60,000 bases of DNA from Tubiluchus corallicola (GCA_030141605.1 JAQGDQ010000318.1:1-60000), one strand, 5' to 3'; shown: positions 1-25,735, counted from the first letter of the stretch. A program made the numbers and translations. Notes: a model not told the origin generated them from the letters alone.

Positions 1-1416
1 GTGTCCTCCTGTTTGGCGTGTTTACATTTATGTTGAAAGGTGTGTCCTCCTGTTTGGTGTGTTTACATTTATGCTGAAAGGTGTGTCCTCCTGTTTGGCA
101 TGTTTACATTTATGTTGAAAGGTGTGTCCTCCTGTTTGGCGTGTTTACATTTACGTTGAAAGGTGTGTCCTCCTGTTTGGTGTGTTTACATTTACGTTGA
201 AAGGTGTGTCCTCCTGTTTGGTGTGTTTACATTTATGTTGAAAGGTGTGTCCTCCTGTTTGGCATGTTTACATTTATGTTGAAAGGTGTGTCCTCCTGTT
301 TGGTGTGTTTACATTTACGTTGAAAGGTGTGTCCTCCTGTTTGGTGTGTTTACATTTATGTTGAAAGATGTGTCCTCCTGTTTGGCGTGTTTACATTTAT
401 GCTGAAAGGTGTGTCCTCCTGTTTGGCGTGTTTACATTTATGTTGAAAGGTGTGTCCTCCTGTTTGCCAAGTTTACATTTACGTTGAAAGGTGTGTCCTC
501 CTGTTTGGCGTGTTTACATTTATGTTGAAAGATGTGTCCTCCTGTTTGGTGTGTTTACATTTACGTTGAAGGGTGTGTCCTCCTGTTTGGTGTGTTTACA
601 TTATGTTGAAAGGTGTGTCCTCATGTTTGGCATGTTTACATTTATGTTGAAAGGTGTCCTCTGTTGGCATGACATTTATGTTGAAAGGGTGTCCTCCTGT
701 TTGGCATGTTTTTTATGCTGAAAGGTGTGTCCTCCTGTTTGGCATGTTTACATTTATGTTGAAAGGTGTCCTCCTGTTGGCGTGTTTACTTATGTTGAAA
801 GGTGTGTCCTCCTGTTTGGCGTGTTTACATTTACGTTGAAAGGTGTGTCCTCCTGTTTATGTTTATTTATTTGAAAGTGTGTCTCCTGTTTGGATGTTTA
901 TTTATGTTGAAAGGTGTGTCCTCTGTTGGCATGTTTATTTATGAAAGGTGTCCTCTGTTTGGCATGTTTACATTTATGTTGAAAGGTGTGTCCTCCTGTT
1001 TGGCATGTTTACATTTATGTTGAAAGGTGTGTCCTCCTGTTTGGCGTGTTTACATTTATGTTGAAAGGTGTGTCCTCATGTTTGGCATGTTTACATTTAT
1101 GCTGAAAGGTGTGTCCTCCTGTTTGGCATGTTTACATTTATGTTGAAAGGTGTGTCCTCCTGTTTGGCGTGTTTACATTTATGTTGAAAGGTGTGTCCTC
1201 CTGTTTGGCATGTTTACATTTATGTTGAAAGGTGTGTCCTCCTGTTTGGCATGTTTACATTTATGTTGAAAGATGTGTCCTCCTGTTTGGTGTGTTTACA
1301 TTTATGTTGAAAGGTGTGTCCTCATGTTTGGCATGTTTACATTTATGTTGAAGGGTGTGTCCTCCTGTTTGCCAAGTTTACATTTACGTTGAAGGGTGTG
1401 TCCTCCTGTTTGCCAA
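1..1416. repeat. 41-bp minisatellite array (runs off left edge)
   Basis: About 35 tandem copies of a 41-bp unit built around gtgtcctcctgtttgg and gtttacatttatgttgaaag, starting before the window. Units differ mainly at a few C/T and A/G sites. Between about 620 and 960 the units carry many short deletions, unlike the uniform units on either side. The array ends where the truncated 5S-SINE begins. It lies in the 3' part of the minus-strand glycosyltransferase gene, downstream of its last visible exon. Short open frames here are repeat artefacts. Confidence 0.97.
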
Positions 1417-1420
1417 GTTT

Positions 1421-1723
1421 ATCAGTGCAGCATGCTCACTGACTCCGGCAGCTCCTGCAGCCAATCTGGTGCCAAACATATCACTCTGCTTTCCTTTGGA
1501 CTACACCAGGGAGGAAGAGAGGGGGTTCCTGTTGTCTGGGCAACTCAATATCTTCGTACACCTTGCCCAGGCGTGCGCCCTGGAAAGGCCACTCTAGTGG
1601 TTCAAGGATCGCACTGCTCAGCCACAGTCGACGCTGCAGCTCCATCAATGTGATCAATAACTGACTCTCTTGGCGCACATTCCATTGTCTTCCGAGACAG
1701 AAGGATGCCAACCAACCACAATA
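1421..1723 (+). mobile_element. 5S-derived SINE, 5'-truncated copy
   Basis: Matches the 3' body of the SINE copies at 8799-9340 and 27968-28520, from the segment cagcatgctcactgactccg to the terminal gatgccaacc. The 5S head is missing. Its tail ends about 20 bp from the splice donor of the exon at 1744-1841 on the other strand. Truncated retroposed copy. Confidence 0.85.
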
Positions 1724-1743
1724 TCATGGTGTAATATACTTAC

Positions 1744-15052
<13,309 letters not shown>

Positions 15053-15334
15053 CGTGGCAGTTTTATGGGCCTGCAAAAAAAATTGCTACATTTATGGCTA
15101 AATTATTAAAATTACCAACAAATGATTATGGCCTAAATAAATGACTGGATGGATGAGTAAATAAACAAATATAATCAAAGGCGAGTAGGCAAATAAATAC
15201 AGAAATAAATGAAGGAATGGGAATGAAAAACACAGCGGGTGAATCCATAATCTATAATAGCTGATGGGGATTTAGCACATTTTGCTACTGATCCCACTAT
15301 GAGCACATTGTGAAGACACCACCAGTGGAGGTCT

Positions 15335-16075
15335 TCATGCTGTAGCTAAGCTTTGCTGCTCCCAAGAAGACCTCTTAGGACCAATGTATTTTTCTGAGTG
15401 ATTTTGCCAGTGCTTACCCAGGTGTGCCTTGAATTGAGCTAAACAGGAGGAGTCGACTACGCGAAGAGGCAGGTTATTCCACACGTTAGCTGCCCAATGG
15501 GAGAATACGCCATTCATTTTGTTCTGCCGTCCATACAGTCTCGTTTTGAGCAATTTTAATGGATGTCCTCTTGTTCTTATGCATCCTGTATATTTATATG
15601 TCTGTCCCGAGGAAGTCCATCTATCCCTTGCAGTGTTCTATATACCGGTATAATATCATGTCTGTTTCGACTGTACTCAAGGTGACCAGTCCTAACTCCT
15701 AGAGCCATTACAGATAATCTTTCCCTCTATCTATCTCATGCAGTGTTCTATATACCTGTATAATATCATGTCTGTTTCGACTGTACTCAAGGTGACCAGC
15801 CCTAACTCCTAGAGCCGTTACAGATAATCTTTCCCTCTATCTATCTCATGCAGTGTTCTGTATACCTGTATAATGTCATGTCTGTTTCGACTGTACTTCA
15901 AGCTGACCAGCCCTAACTCCTAGAGCCGTTACAGATAATCTTTCCCTCTATCTATCTCATGCAGTGTTCTATATACCTGTATAATGTCATGTCTGTTTCG
16001 ACTGTACTTCAAGCTGACCAGCCCTAACTCCTAGAGCCATTACAGATATTCTTTCCCTCTATCTATCCCATGCAG
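15335..16075 (-). pseudogene. Degenerate non-LTR retrotransposon RT C-terminus with internal tandem repeat
   Basis: The minus strand encodes NKMNGVFSHWAANVWNNLPL...FKAHLGKHWQN, the familiar C-terminal tail of non-LTR reverse transcriptases. Upstream sequence (15600-16075) contains about four tandem units of 110-111 bp (markers ttccctctat at 15722, 15831, 15942 and 16053), each with the RDIILYRY-like segment. Stops and shifts throughout. A dead element that later amplified an internal segment. Confidence 0.75.
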
Positions 16076-16273
16076 ATAAATATTTTATGAGATATAAAAC
16101 GAAACTCACCTGTATTCTACTTGATTTATCAGTGTCTTAGTACTTACATTTAGAACTTCTTCATAGCATTCTACTTTGAAGCATCATAGCGTAGTTTTAA
16201 CAATGCCGACTTGTCGACAGTCTTGGTTTGCAAGCCACAAATAGTATTGTGATCTGAAAACACACTTTTGAGT

Positions 16274-16810
16274 TTATTTTCTTTCTTTTGTTATTCCATA
16301 ACGACCATACATTTTGTTCTCATCAATTATAATTTTTGAAATTGAATTAATATCATTTCCGCGCATTATTACATAATCAATTCTGGATTTTTGATTTTCC
16401 TCCAACCTTGTTGTATTTTCGTAATAATTTACTACTAATAACTTTTCTTCTTTCATTAATTTTATTAATTTACTTCCTGCATATGTTACTTCTGGTTTAT
16501 TTGCACGAATTTCCTTGCCTACTTTAGCATTAAAATCTCCTAATAGTAGCTATTTTTGCCCTTTGTTGTAATAATCTCATCACGTATTTTTGAATACATT
16601 TCATCTATAATTTTGTTACTCGTTCTAGATTCGTGTGGTCCATATATTAAACCCAGACCCAATTTGATTCTTGAATTATTAATACCTATCCACAAAGTTT
16701 CACCAAATCTTCTCTCTTCCATTACCTTTGCTTTATCACAACATTTCTAAATTCTCCTTTGATTACCATTAATAATAGACCTCTTCCTTTTCCCTCCAAA
16801 AATTAATGTA
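16274..16810 (-). pseudogene. Non-LTR retrotransposon endonuclease (EEP) remnant
   Basis: Minus-strand frames encode GINNSRIKLGLGLIYGPHES, a GDFNAKVGKE-like stretch across a break, and NQKSRIDYVIMRG, the order of an apurinic-type (exonuclease-endonuclease-phosphatase) endonuclease. Frames are interrupted by stops. It lies upstream, in element orientation, of the RT tail at 15335-16075, but the RT core is missing and the two may come from different elements. From 16811 to 17640 there is one short repeat and otherwise no recognisable feature. Confidence 0.65.
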
Positions 16811-16965
16811 CCCTGGTATATCAAAATCTTCTTTCCCTATTAACTGTTTGACAGCAAAGCAGAGTTTTTCTCGGAACGTAATCAAAGGCCATAAAATGAC
16901 CAGCATAAAGACTATACACTTCAAAAATTATAGAAAGATTGAAGCACTATATATATATATGATAC

Positions 16966-17082
16966 GCCCGTCGCGTCTATTGTAGACATTGGGCAGGCAG
17001 AATTCTAAAATAAAATAAATTTGCCTTCAGACAGGTAAACGCAGCAGTAATCCAGCAAAAAAACTAGACACTGCTACGCCAG
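16966..17082 (+). repeat. ~117-bp interspersed repeat, family B, copy 1
   Basis: About 90 percent identical by eye to 36235-36352 (tgtagacattgggcaggcag ... gacactgctacgccag). Both copies follow a simple repeat (tatata here, catcat there), suggesting retroposition into or next to microsatellites. No coding content. Confidence 0.8.
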
Positions 17083-17639
17083 TATTTTTGAAGCACTGAA
17101 GGTCAGTTACTTCTTTGGCAATACCACAAACCTTTGGCTGTTTAAACAAAACGTTTAAAAACTTGTCTAAGATGTGTGCGATTGGATATGTCATAAGGCG
17201 ACAAGTCAGCGTTGTTGTTGCTCAATGTTCAACTAATTTGTGTTATTTTATAATCGAAGTGGTGGTATATGTCCCTGCGCATGACAACGGTAATCTAGGA
17301 TATATGAGTCACGTTGTTGAGTTGATTTGAGTTTGGTGTTCTTTGTTTTAAAATTGTCTGTAGTAAATCTTTATTTAAATGCCGTGATTAATTAATTACA
17401 GTAACCATAATTTAAGTTAGTTTATCACCATTTTTAAAATAGCAAGCTACATAACTAAGTGATTTATAAATCTGAACAACATACAATAATATTACAAAGT
17501 GCAAAAATAATTATTGATTAGTGATGAAAGGGTGGTGAAAGAACTTAAGTTATTGAGGTCAGCCACCCTCTCAGATTTGTTAGATTGCCTCTCGATCGAA
17601 TGTTGCATCACAAAAATTCTGCTCGTCTAATTATATATT

Positions 17640-18110
17640 TTGTTCTAGTCTTGTTTGATTTTTTGTAGTTTTCGCCTTGCGCTCATTTTTGTTACTGTTG
17701 CTTGATATATGTTTTGCTTTAAACTGAATTTTGTTCTTGCTCTTGAGTTTGATTTTGTTGCTTTTGTGTGATATAATTTTTGACCTAAGTGAATCCTGTT
17801 TTGCTTTGCTTGTGATAATTTCTTTTACCTTCAGTTGAATTGTTTTTGCTTTATAAAATTTTTTGCTTTGAGTTTCGTTTTGTTTGATATAATTTTTTGC
17901 TATGAGTTAAATTGCATTTTGCATTGCTTGTGATAACTTCCTTTTATTCTGAGTGGAACTGCATTTTTGCTTTGAGTAGGTTTGTGTTGCATTTTTTGTT
18001 TCATGTTATTTTTTTCTCTACATTGGATTTCATTAATTTTTTGCTTGATGTTATGCCTTGTTATGCTTTGAATTGCATTTCTGCTTTGCGTTGATTTTTG
18101 TTGCTTTTGC
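17640..18110. repeat. T-rich degenerate tandem region
   Basis: Loosely repeating ttttgctttgagttgaattg and gcttgtgataattt motifs give a strand-biased T-rich block. The lysine/glutamine-rich minus frame is a composition artefact. Confidence 0.6.
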
Positions 18111-18164
18111 CTTTTATACATACACAAACACCTAAAAATGTCATGACCCTGTGAGTAAACTTGT

Positions 18165-18295
18165 ATTTTTAATAAGGGGCAGCTGACCACGTGACCAATA
18201 GGTCTTTCGCTGCTCCTTCTCAGCTGCAATGAAATGTAAAAATAATTATGACGAATTTTAACTGCTATTAAGGAAATAAAATTGAATTGAATTGT
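18165..18295 (+). mobile_element. Non-LTR retrotransposon 3' tail
   Basis: Contains ggggcagctgacc...ggtctttcgctgctcc, the same hairpin as at 8101-8150, followed by an A-rich end aaataaaattgaattgaatt with a repeated gaatt tail. Confidence 0.55.
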
Positions 18296-18615
18296 TACTA
18301 ATATAATTAATTAATGCACATGTACCAATTATCAGATTGCAATTATATCAGTGATTACAAATTATCAGATTTTGCATTTAAGACAAATGAAAATTGAATT
18401 ATACGAATGTGTTAGTTTATAATAAAATAATGGGAAAGAAGAGACACATGTGACTATTTTTAAATAATAATTTAAACTTTACGTATTTAAAATTAATATT
18501 ATGATTAGGACCTAGAGCCAATGGAAGAGAAAAAATTAATTTTAAGCTGCGAATTAGGCTTTAGACTATATATCGCCCTGCAACCGTAGCAGTAAAATTA
18601 CGAAAATAAGGCTGT

Positions 18616-19835
18616 TTGGCGCCGAGTAACCCACTAGCCGAAGTAGGAGAATTGGCGTACATGGGCTAGCCTAAATAGGATGCGTTGTACATGGGCTAGC
18701 CCAAGTACGACGTGTCACACATGGGCTGCCCAAGTAGGACACTAGAGACAGGTAGCGAATTGAGTTGTTAAGCGTACTGGCACCATCCGTTGTCCTTGTT
18801 TATGTAATAATAATAATAATTCACGTTCAATAATTTGACTTCGATAAAACGTTGTTGAAGTGAAATAAACCCACTTTTTAGGCGATTTCAACATTTGTTT
18901 AAGGTATATCATTTTTTATTTTATCTCCCTTCACAGACAAGTGATCACACTACCTCTTGGCAAATAATTGTTTACTCCTAAGTAAACGTTCTAGTGATCT
19001 ATGAGCCCTACATGGGCGAGCGAGCCTTGTACATCAGTGCCCTACGTATTACAATACTATTAGTATTATTAAAACTAATTGTCTTTGCTCTTCCTAAATG
19101 TTAAAAATTACTTTTTGTTGTTGTGAAGGCTTAGCAGTGTCTGTCTCATTTTTAAACTCGCATTTATTTCTGTAATAAGTAACTGTGTGCATAGTTTCTC
19201 TCTTTAAAGTATTAGATACTCAGCTTAACATTTGTTATTATGATTTTAATGGAGCTAATAATACTGATGATACTATTGTAAAAAATAGATAGTGTAACCC
19301 ACTAGCCGAAGTAGGACAAGTGGCGTGAGTTAGTATAATTTTGCCAATATTAATCTTCTTTGAAGTGAAATAAGCGCACTTTTCAGGCGATTCCAACATT
19401 TCCTTAAAGTATATAATTTTTTATTTTGTCTCGCTTCACAGACAGGTGATTCTTTTCACTACCTCTTGGACAAATAATTGTTTTGCACTAAGTAAACCTG
19501 TTAGCGAGCTATGTGCCCTACGGAGTTTCTCTCTTTAAATCATTAGATACTTAGTTTAATGTTATGGTGATAATTATTAATGAAGCTAATAATAATGATG
19601 ATATTGTTGTAAAAAGTAAATTGTCAAGACCATCCATCATTATTATAAAGTTACGTTTTTTTCTAAAACAAATTTAGTTTTATGTTTTATGATGTCATCA
19701 TAATTCTCAATTCTCATCAAAAACCGCCAGCACCCTACTTGGGCTGCCCATGTACGACACTGCTTTTTCACAAATTTAGCACATGCGTTTTACCGGAAGT
19801 GTCCTACTTTGGCTAGTGGGTTACTCGGCTCCCAA
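18616..19835. mobile_element. Element with ~30-bp terminal inverted repeats and an internal duplication
   Basis: The left end gccgagtaacccactagccg aagtagga reappears reversed at 19800-19835 (tcctactttggctagtgggt tactcggc) and a third time, direct, at 19289-19318. Two ~180-bp segments (18855-19030 and 19360-19530) are also direct copies of each other (cacttttcaggcgattccaa ... cacagacaggtgat). Further short atgggctagcccaagta motifs cluster at both ends. No transposase and no clear target duplication seen. Confidence 0.65.
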
Positions 19836-20015
19836 CACGTAGTTCAGAAGAGGATTCAGTTGAATATCTTTTCAACTGCAAAGAAAACCAAAGTTAATGT
19901 TAATAAAAGAAACAAATATAAAGACAGATGTGATTCTAAGTGAAAATTAGGGAATTTAGGGAATTACGGTACAGTTTTGTATACAATATTCTTGGTATCT
20001 TAATATATTTATTTA

Positions 20016-20049
<34 letters not shown>

Positions 20050-20750
20050 AGATTCGAGGCTACAGCCCGGACGAGGGCACCATTTGCGGCGATCTATATA
20101 TCAAACGAAAGGTCTCGATCTAGTGTCTTCTCATTGATGGTTTATTTTTCAAATCGGGCCCACCGGGAGGAAGGGGGGGGGGCGAAAAACCTCCAAAAAT
20201 GGCCATTTTTCGGCCGTTTTTTGCAAAAGTTATACGGCTGAGATGTAGAGAACGGGAACGGGCCGTAAACAATTAATGGCAAAACACAATTATTGGGAAT
20301 CTGTCATGGAAGCTGTAATACACTACATAGTTCCATATGAATTATTAAATTAGTCACTATAGTATCCATAGATACTAAAGTGATGGATCTACGTCTAGAT
20401 GCCATATTTGTCAGAGAAAATCAGCAGTAATAAGTTTCAGAAAAATGTTCTATAAAGGACTTTTTTCTATATAATTTTATATCAGTCAGTCTCTGTGATT
20501 AAAACTGAATTTTTGCAAATTTGCCCAAATGGGATCGTCAGTATGTTTCCAACCTTAGTGATATGAACGCTTCAGTATTATACAACGTTGAATATTGCTT
20601 TTTCATAGTTTTTCGTATCAGTTTTTACAGTATTTCTTGGCTTACTATCAATGTATAATAACTGTTTCAGCAATTTTGTTACATGGTAAAAATTTTTTTT
20701 GCAGATTCATTATCAAATAAACATGTCAGTGATTGCTATTGTTTTCATAA
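19836..20750. other. Intergenic, no recognised gene
   Basis: AT-rich sequence with a (ta)n run at 20025-20050, then a GC-richer patch (gaggctacagcccggacgag, and a poly-G run near 20175). I find no convincing open frame, RNA gene or repeat partner inside the window. Confidence 0.6.
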
Positions 20751-21532
20751 GAGTGGCTTCAGTTGATGGTGTAGAGTGGCTTCAGTTGATGGTGTAGAGT
20801 GGCTTCAGTTGATGGTGTAAGAGTGGCTTCAGTTGATGGTGTAGAGTGGCTTCAGTTGATGGTGTAGAGTGGCTTCAGTTGATGGTGTAGAGTGGCTTCA
20901 GTTGATGGTGTAGAGTGGCTTCAGTTGATGGTGTAGAGTGGCTTCAGTTGATTGTGTAGAGTGGCTTCAGTTGATGGTGTAGAGTGGCTTCAGTTGATGG
21001 TGTAGAGTGGCTTCAGTTGATGGTGTAGAGTGGCTTCAGTTGATGGTGTAGAGTGGCTTCAGTTGCTGTAGAGTGGCTTCAGTTGATGGTGTAGAGTGGC
21101 TTCAGTTGATGGTGTAGAGTGGCTTCAGTTGATTGTGTAGAGTGGCTTCAGTTGATTGTGTAGAGTGGCTTCAGTTGATGGTGTAGAGTGGCTTCAGTTG
21201 ATGGTGTAGAGTGGCTCCAGTTGATGGTGTAGAGTGGCTTCAGTTGATGGTGTAGAGTGGCTTCAGTTGATGGTGTAGAGTGGCTTCAGTTGATGGTGTA
21301 GAGTGGCTTCAGTTGATGGTGTAGAGTGGCTTCAGTTGATGGTGTAAGAGTGGCTTCAGTTGATGGTGTAAGAGTGGCTTCAGTTGATGGTGTAGAGTGG
21401 CTTCAGTTGATGGTGTAGAGTGGCTTCAGTTGATGGTGTAGAGTGGCTTCAGTTGATGGTGTAGAGTGGCTTCAGTTGATGGTGTAGAGTGGTTTCAGTT
21501 GATGGTGTAGAGTGGCTTCAGTTGATGGTGTA
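20751..21532. repeat. 23-bp minisatellite upstream of SYS1
   Basis: About 34 very uniform units of gagtggcttcagttgatggt gta, with occasional extra A, gattgtg variants and one shortened unit near 21061. It ends some 330 bp before the SYS1 start codon. Confidence 0.97.
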
Positions 21533-21865
21533 CGTTTTTCAACTGTAAATTAAATTACTAATAATGAAGTTTTTCTTAAACATGAAGTTTAAAATAAAGT
21601 TTAAGGTGAAATGTATTTTAAAGATATTTTTTCAGGTAAAGCAACAAGTTTTTCAAGAAAGTGAAGGCTTAATACCTGAAGTCGAATATTGAATAAGGAA
21701 TACAATACACTGAACACAAATGTGCCTGATCTTGCACATTATGTGCTGCATCAGTCTCTATGTGCCAGTTAGTAAACTGTGAGCCAGGTAAAAGACATTA
21801 TGTGCTGAATGCGGATTTGCGGCTCATCATGCTGCCTCCTGCCACAGTTTCGTAGATGTCGTACA

Positions 21866-22336
21866 ATGGGAGGACAGTTTCGTAGCTACAAATGGGATCC
21901 TGTGTACATCGTGTCTCAGATAATATCCATGCAGTGCATATTCTACGTTGGCTTAGGACTGTGGGTTTGCATAATTAGCCTTTTGACAAAATCTTTCGTG
22001 AGTTTAGAACAAATCTTCGGCTACGAAGACATCAGATTCAAAGAGTTCCACGGCCGACTGTTGATGTTCGCTTTCGTCTTGAATTCAGTCGCTTGCGCCG
22101 TCGGTTTGTGGCTGATCGTAAAGAGAACAAAACAGTGTTTAGACTTTACAGCAACGGTTCACTTCGTTCATTTGTTAATTTGCTGGTTGTACAATTCACA
22201 CCTTCCAAACTCGCTCTCCTGGTGGTTATTGAACATAGTGTGCATCAGTTTAATGTCTGTAATTGGAGAATTCCTGTGCATGAGAACAGAATTAAAAGCT
22301 ATACCCGTCTACCTTGGTCCCAGAGTCGATTTGTGA
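21866..22336 (+). CDS. SYS1: Protein SYS1 homologue, single coding exon
   Basis: SYS1 is a Golgi integral membrane protein that, with ARFRP1/ARL1-type GTPases, targets proteins in trans-Golgi traffic. The 156-residue product equals the human length. The start MGGQFRSYKWDP matches the MAGQFRSYVWDP-type N-terminus; an upstream in-frame ATG at 21809 would add a poorly conserved leader, so I chose 21866. Family signatures include KQCLDFTATVHFVHLLICW and MSVIGEFLCMRTELKAIP near the C-terminus. Four hydrophobic segments are visible (about residues 14-36, 63-84, 91-108 and 112-132). It has no introns, unlike most genes in the window. An acceptor-like cctcctgccacag lies just upstream, so a 5'-UTR intron is possible. 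Confidence 0.95.
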   Translation: MGGQFRSYKWDPVYIVSQIISMQCIFYVGLGLWVCIISLLTKSFVSLEQIFGYEDIRFKEFHGRLLMFAFVLNSVACAVGLWLIVKRTKQCLDFTATVHFVHLLICWLYNSHLPNSLSWWLLNIVCISLMSVIGEFLCMRTELKAIPVYLGPRVDL

Positions 22337-22989
22337 TAGCCGCCAGTCTATATTTGACTTGTGTAGATTTGTATGAAAGATACATTTTACCTTGTATCTA
22401 ATTCTGTTTTTTGATACCAAACATTTAAACTTATATATATATATATATCGAGACTATCTAGACGATCTTATATACTGGAGTGGAAATTGCAGAATATTTT
22501 ATTCTACAAGAGCGTTTGATTGCGTAAAGAGGTTTGTAGCATTATGTGTGAATAATACATCAAAAAGAACCTAGAATTTATGAAATTTATCCATTTCAAA
22601 GGCCCACATAATGTTGTCGGTATTATTTTGATAAACGATTGCTTTCTTTGTCTAATTGGATGAGACTGATAAGACCAAACTGGCAAAAATTCAAGATCTT
22701 TGGCTTCTGAGACTTTTCAAAATTCTTTGTGTAAGGTTTGAGTAGCTACATCACACATTGCAAATCAGTTCTGTTCAGTTATAGTCACAGTAGTAGTAGT
22801 AGATATGGTGCTTAAGAAGTAAATACTACAATAACTGTACTAAATTTGCAGTCTTTTTTTGCCTAAATATAAATGCATAGTTGTTGTTTTTCTCTTTTTG
22901 TCTATCATAACATACAGAACATCAATTTTTGCAAACTTATGCTGTTATATCTTAATTCATATGTGTGCTTGCAAACCAAAAGTGCCCAT

Positions 22990-23510
22990 AAGTCAGCGTA
23001 GTTAAAACTGCGTTATGACGCTTCAAAGTAGAATGTCCCAAAAATTTGCCGAAATGTTATTTTTTGTTTTTTTATAAAAAGCACTAAATATGTTGGACTT
23101 TTTGTATTCTAGCATCAAATTACCAAGAAAATGTTCAAAAAATACTAGAAATTTAATTTTATAACCCCATATCCACTTTTTTGGGTAGAAACTAGTACTG
23201 CAATTGTGAAAAATTGTATATTCAAACTCCATCAGCAGTTCGTGGAAGCAGTCATTTTGCTTCGAGTTTTTTATTTCCAAGCCCAGATCTTCGTCAGGAA
23301 GAGCCACCTACTGCATTTAAACATAACTACAATGTGTTCTTGTAAAGCCCATAGCAACCACACTTTCGTACGGTTGCTAAGTGTTTTGTAGAAACACGAC
23401 AAAAAACAATGGCTAACTTTAATAGCGATTTTCTCAAGATTATGTTTTTCTACGTGCAGCCTGCACCTCAACGTGGATTATCTCAGCTTAAATATGCAAG
23501 CACACATATA
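22990..23510 (+). repeat. Interspersed repeat, family C, copy 1
   Basis: Shares extended similarity with 57160-57600 (same orientation; ctaaatatgttggacttttt ... actagtactgcaattg ... cttcgtcaggaagagcca) and with 45790-46090 (inverted). No protein. From 22337 to 22989 I see only AT-rich intergenic sequence. Confidence 0.75.
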
Positions 23511-23791
23511 ACATTTTCTTTTCTGGTCATTTAAGTACGTGATCTTTATATGCAAGTTAAAAAAGTCAATTTATGTAAGATATTAGTCACTGTTCTTTGC
23601 CAGTTAGGCAAATGCTGATACGAATACGTAGTAATTTTTGTGCTATAAATGCTTTTAAATTCTAAACTTGCTCTATGTATTGAGAAAATCTCCGATTTGC
23701 CAACACCAAAAATTAAAAATTGATTCGAAATACAAAATATGGGATTTTCGTAACTCGCTCGGCTGTGCTGATTGGCCACCTAGAAACTAAT

Positions 23792-24290
23792 CTTCTTCTT
23801 CTTCCCAGCTTTTCCCTATGCGGGGTCACCATTGTGAATGAGTCTTCTCCACGCATTCCTGTTGTTGACCATCTCTTCATTTATGTCTTCCCTTCCCACA
23901 AGGTCTCCACCGACTCTTCTTTTCAGGTGTCCATACCATCGCAATCTTGCGAGGCTTCCACTACTTTTACCGTTCCTCTGATATTATTATTTCTAATTTT
24001 ATCTCTTCTTGTTATTCCCACCATCCATCTCAACATCCTCATCTCCACCACACCCATTTTCTTCTCTTCGGTCTTCTTTAGAGAAGCTGCTTCCAGCCCA
24101 TAGATTAGAGCGGGTCTGACCACTTCTTTGTGGGCTTTCCCTTTAAGTCTCACCGACTCATTCATACAAGGTTTTGACGCAGTTTTTACAGGCGGATGCC
24201 CTTCCTGACCCTAACGCTCCCTATTTATCCGGGCTTGGGACCGGTACTGAGTTGGGCTGGCTTGCCCCCCCCCCCCCCCCAGTGGCTAGG
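23792..24290 (-). mobile_element. ~500-bp retroposon with LINE RT-tail core, copy 3
   Basis: On the minus strand it runs from cctagccactggggggg (a 16-base G run) to the gggaagaagaagaag tail. The RT remnant is open for 80 codons ([20 protein letters not shown]). Flanking acctagaaactaat (23778-23791) and acctggaaaccaat (24293-24306) are an imperfect target duplication. Boundaries coincide with copies 1 and 2. Confidence 0.87.
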
Positions 24291-24586
24291 TTACCTGGAA
24301 ACCAATAATAATCTTTTTATTCGTATAAATTTAATTATTCAGCATTGATTTTAGCATGGGTAATTAATGTAATATAAAATTAATAATTTTTGTTAGTAAT
24401 TAGAAAAATGTGATACATAGTCATTGTGCTACACATAGTCGCTAACACATATTCATAATATTTTTCTAACTTTTTGTTTTACATTAAAATTAAAGCAGGT
24501 AATTACTTTAATGGTAAAAAATTGTAAAGTATTTAAGCTGTGATGTCAATCAGCTTATGTGGAAAAGTGCTCTTCGGGAACCCAAC

Positions 24587-25030
24587 CAGGGCCTATTTCA
24601 GCCTAAGCGAGGCCCGGGGAAGCGGGACGTGTGATTTTGAACTGCTAGAATGCCGGAGAAGCATTTTCAAAGAGAAAATATGGAGTTATACAGTTGTTAA
24701 TGGAAAGAACAATTGAAAAAAAAACTGCATTATTCTCAAGACCAGTCCTTAATACTTGTCAAATAGTCAAATCAAAAACAACGTCTTTGCAATATGTAAT
24801 ACCGTACTCTCACTTCCGTACAAGCCATCTTCTGTCTTTTTGTTTCGCAAAGTTATCAGTTAACTCCTTAAAATCAAGGCCTCTTGCTACATCCACATTC
24901 ATTCGAATAATTGACAGACCGTTTAACCGATCCCGGGTCATTGTCGAACGATTGTCGGTTTTGATATTTTTTAACGCACTGAAAGAGCGTGCACCGAAAA
25001 AATGTTACCTCCCCCCTGAAATAGGCCCTG
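24587..25030 (-). mobile_element. Internally deleted hAT element keeping the transposase C-terminus
   Basis: Terminal inverted repeats cagggcctatttca / tgaaataggccctg with a perfect 8-bp duplication aacccaac (24579-24586 and 25031-25038). The minus strand (about 25005-24830) encodes ALKNIKTDNRSTMTRDRLNG followed by a MNVDVA...DFKELTDNFAKQK stretch, resembling the C-terminal dimerisation region of hAT transposases. The rest of the transposase is absent. It ends about 80 bp before the AK6 exon. Confidence 0.88.
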
Positions 25031-25093
25031 AACCCAACTCTCTTGTCTTTTTTATAAGAGACCTTTATGATGTATGTTGGATCTTCATTTTAA

Positions 25094-25672
<579 letters not shown>

Positions 25673-25735
25673 GGAGATGCACAGCTAGTGTTGACGCCAT
25701 GAAAACTGCACATATGCGTTGTGAAGGTTTTCTTT

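Noticed and set aside
1-1416. CRISPR-like array
   Set aside because: Units are head-to-tail without unique spacers; minisatellite in a eukaryotic genome. The same applies to the 32-, 36- and 22-bp arrays.
1481-1711. Overlapping plus and minus frames in the SINE body, also at 8737-9105
   Set aside because: Same frames recur in SINE copies with frame shifts; non-coding retroposon body.
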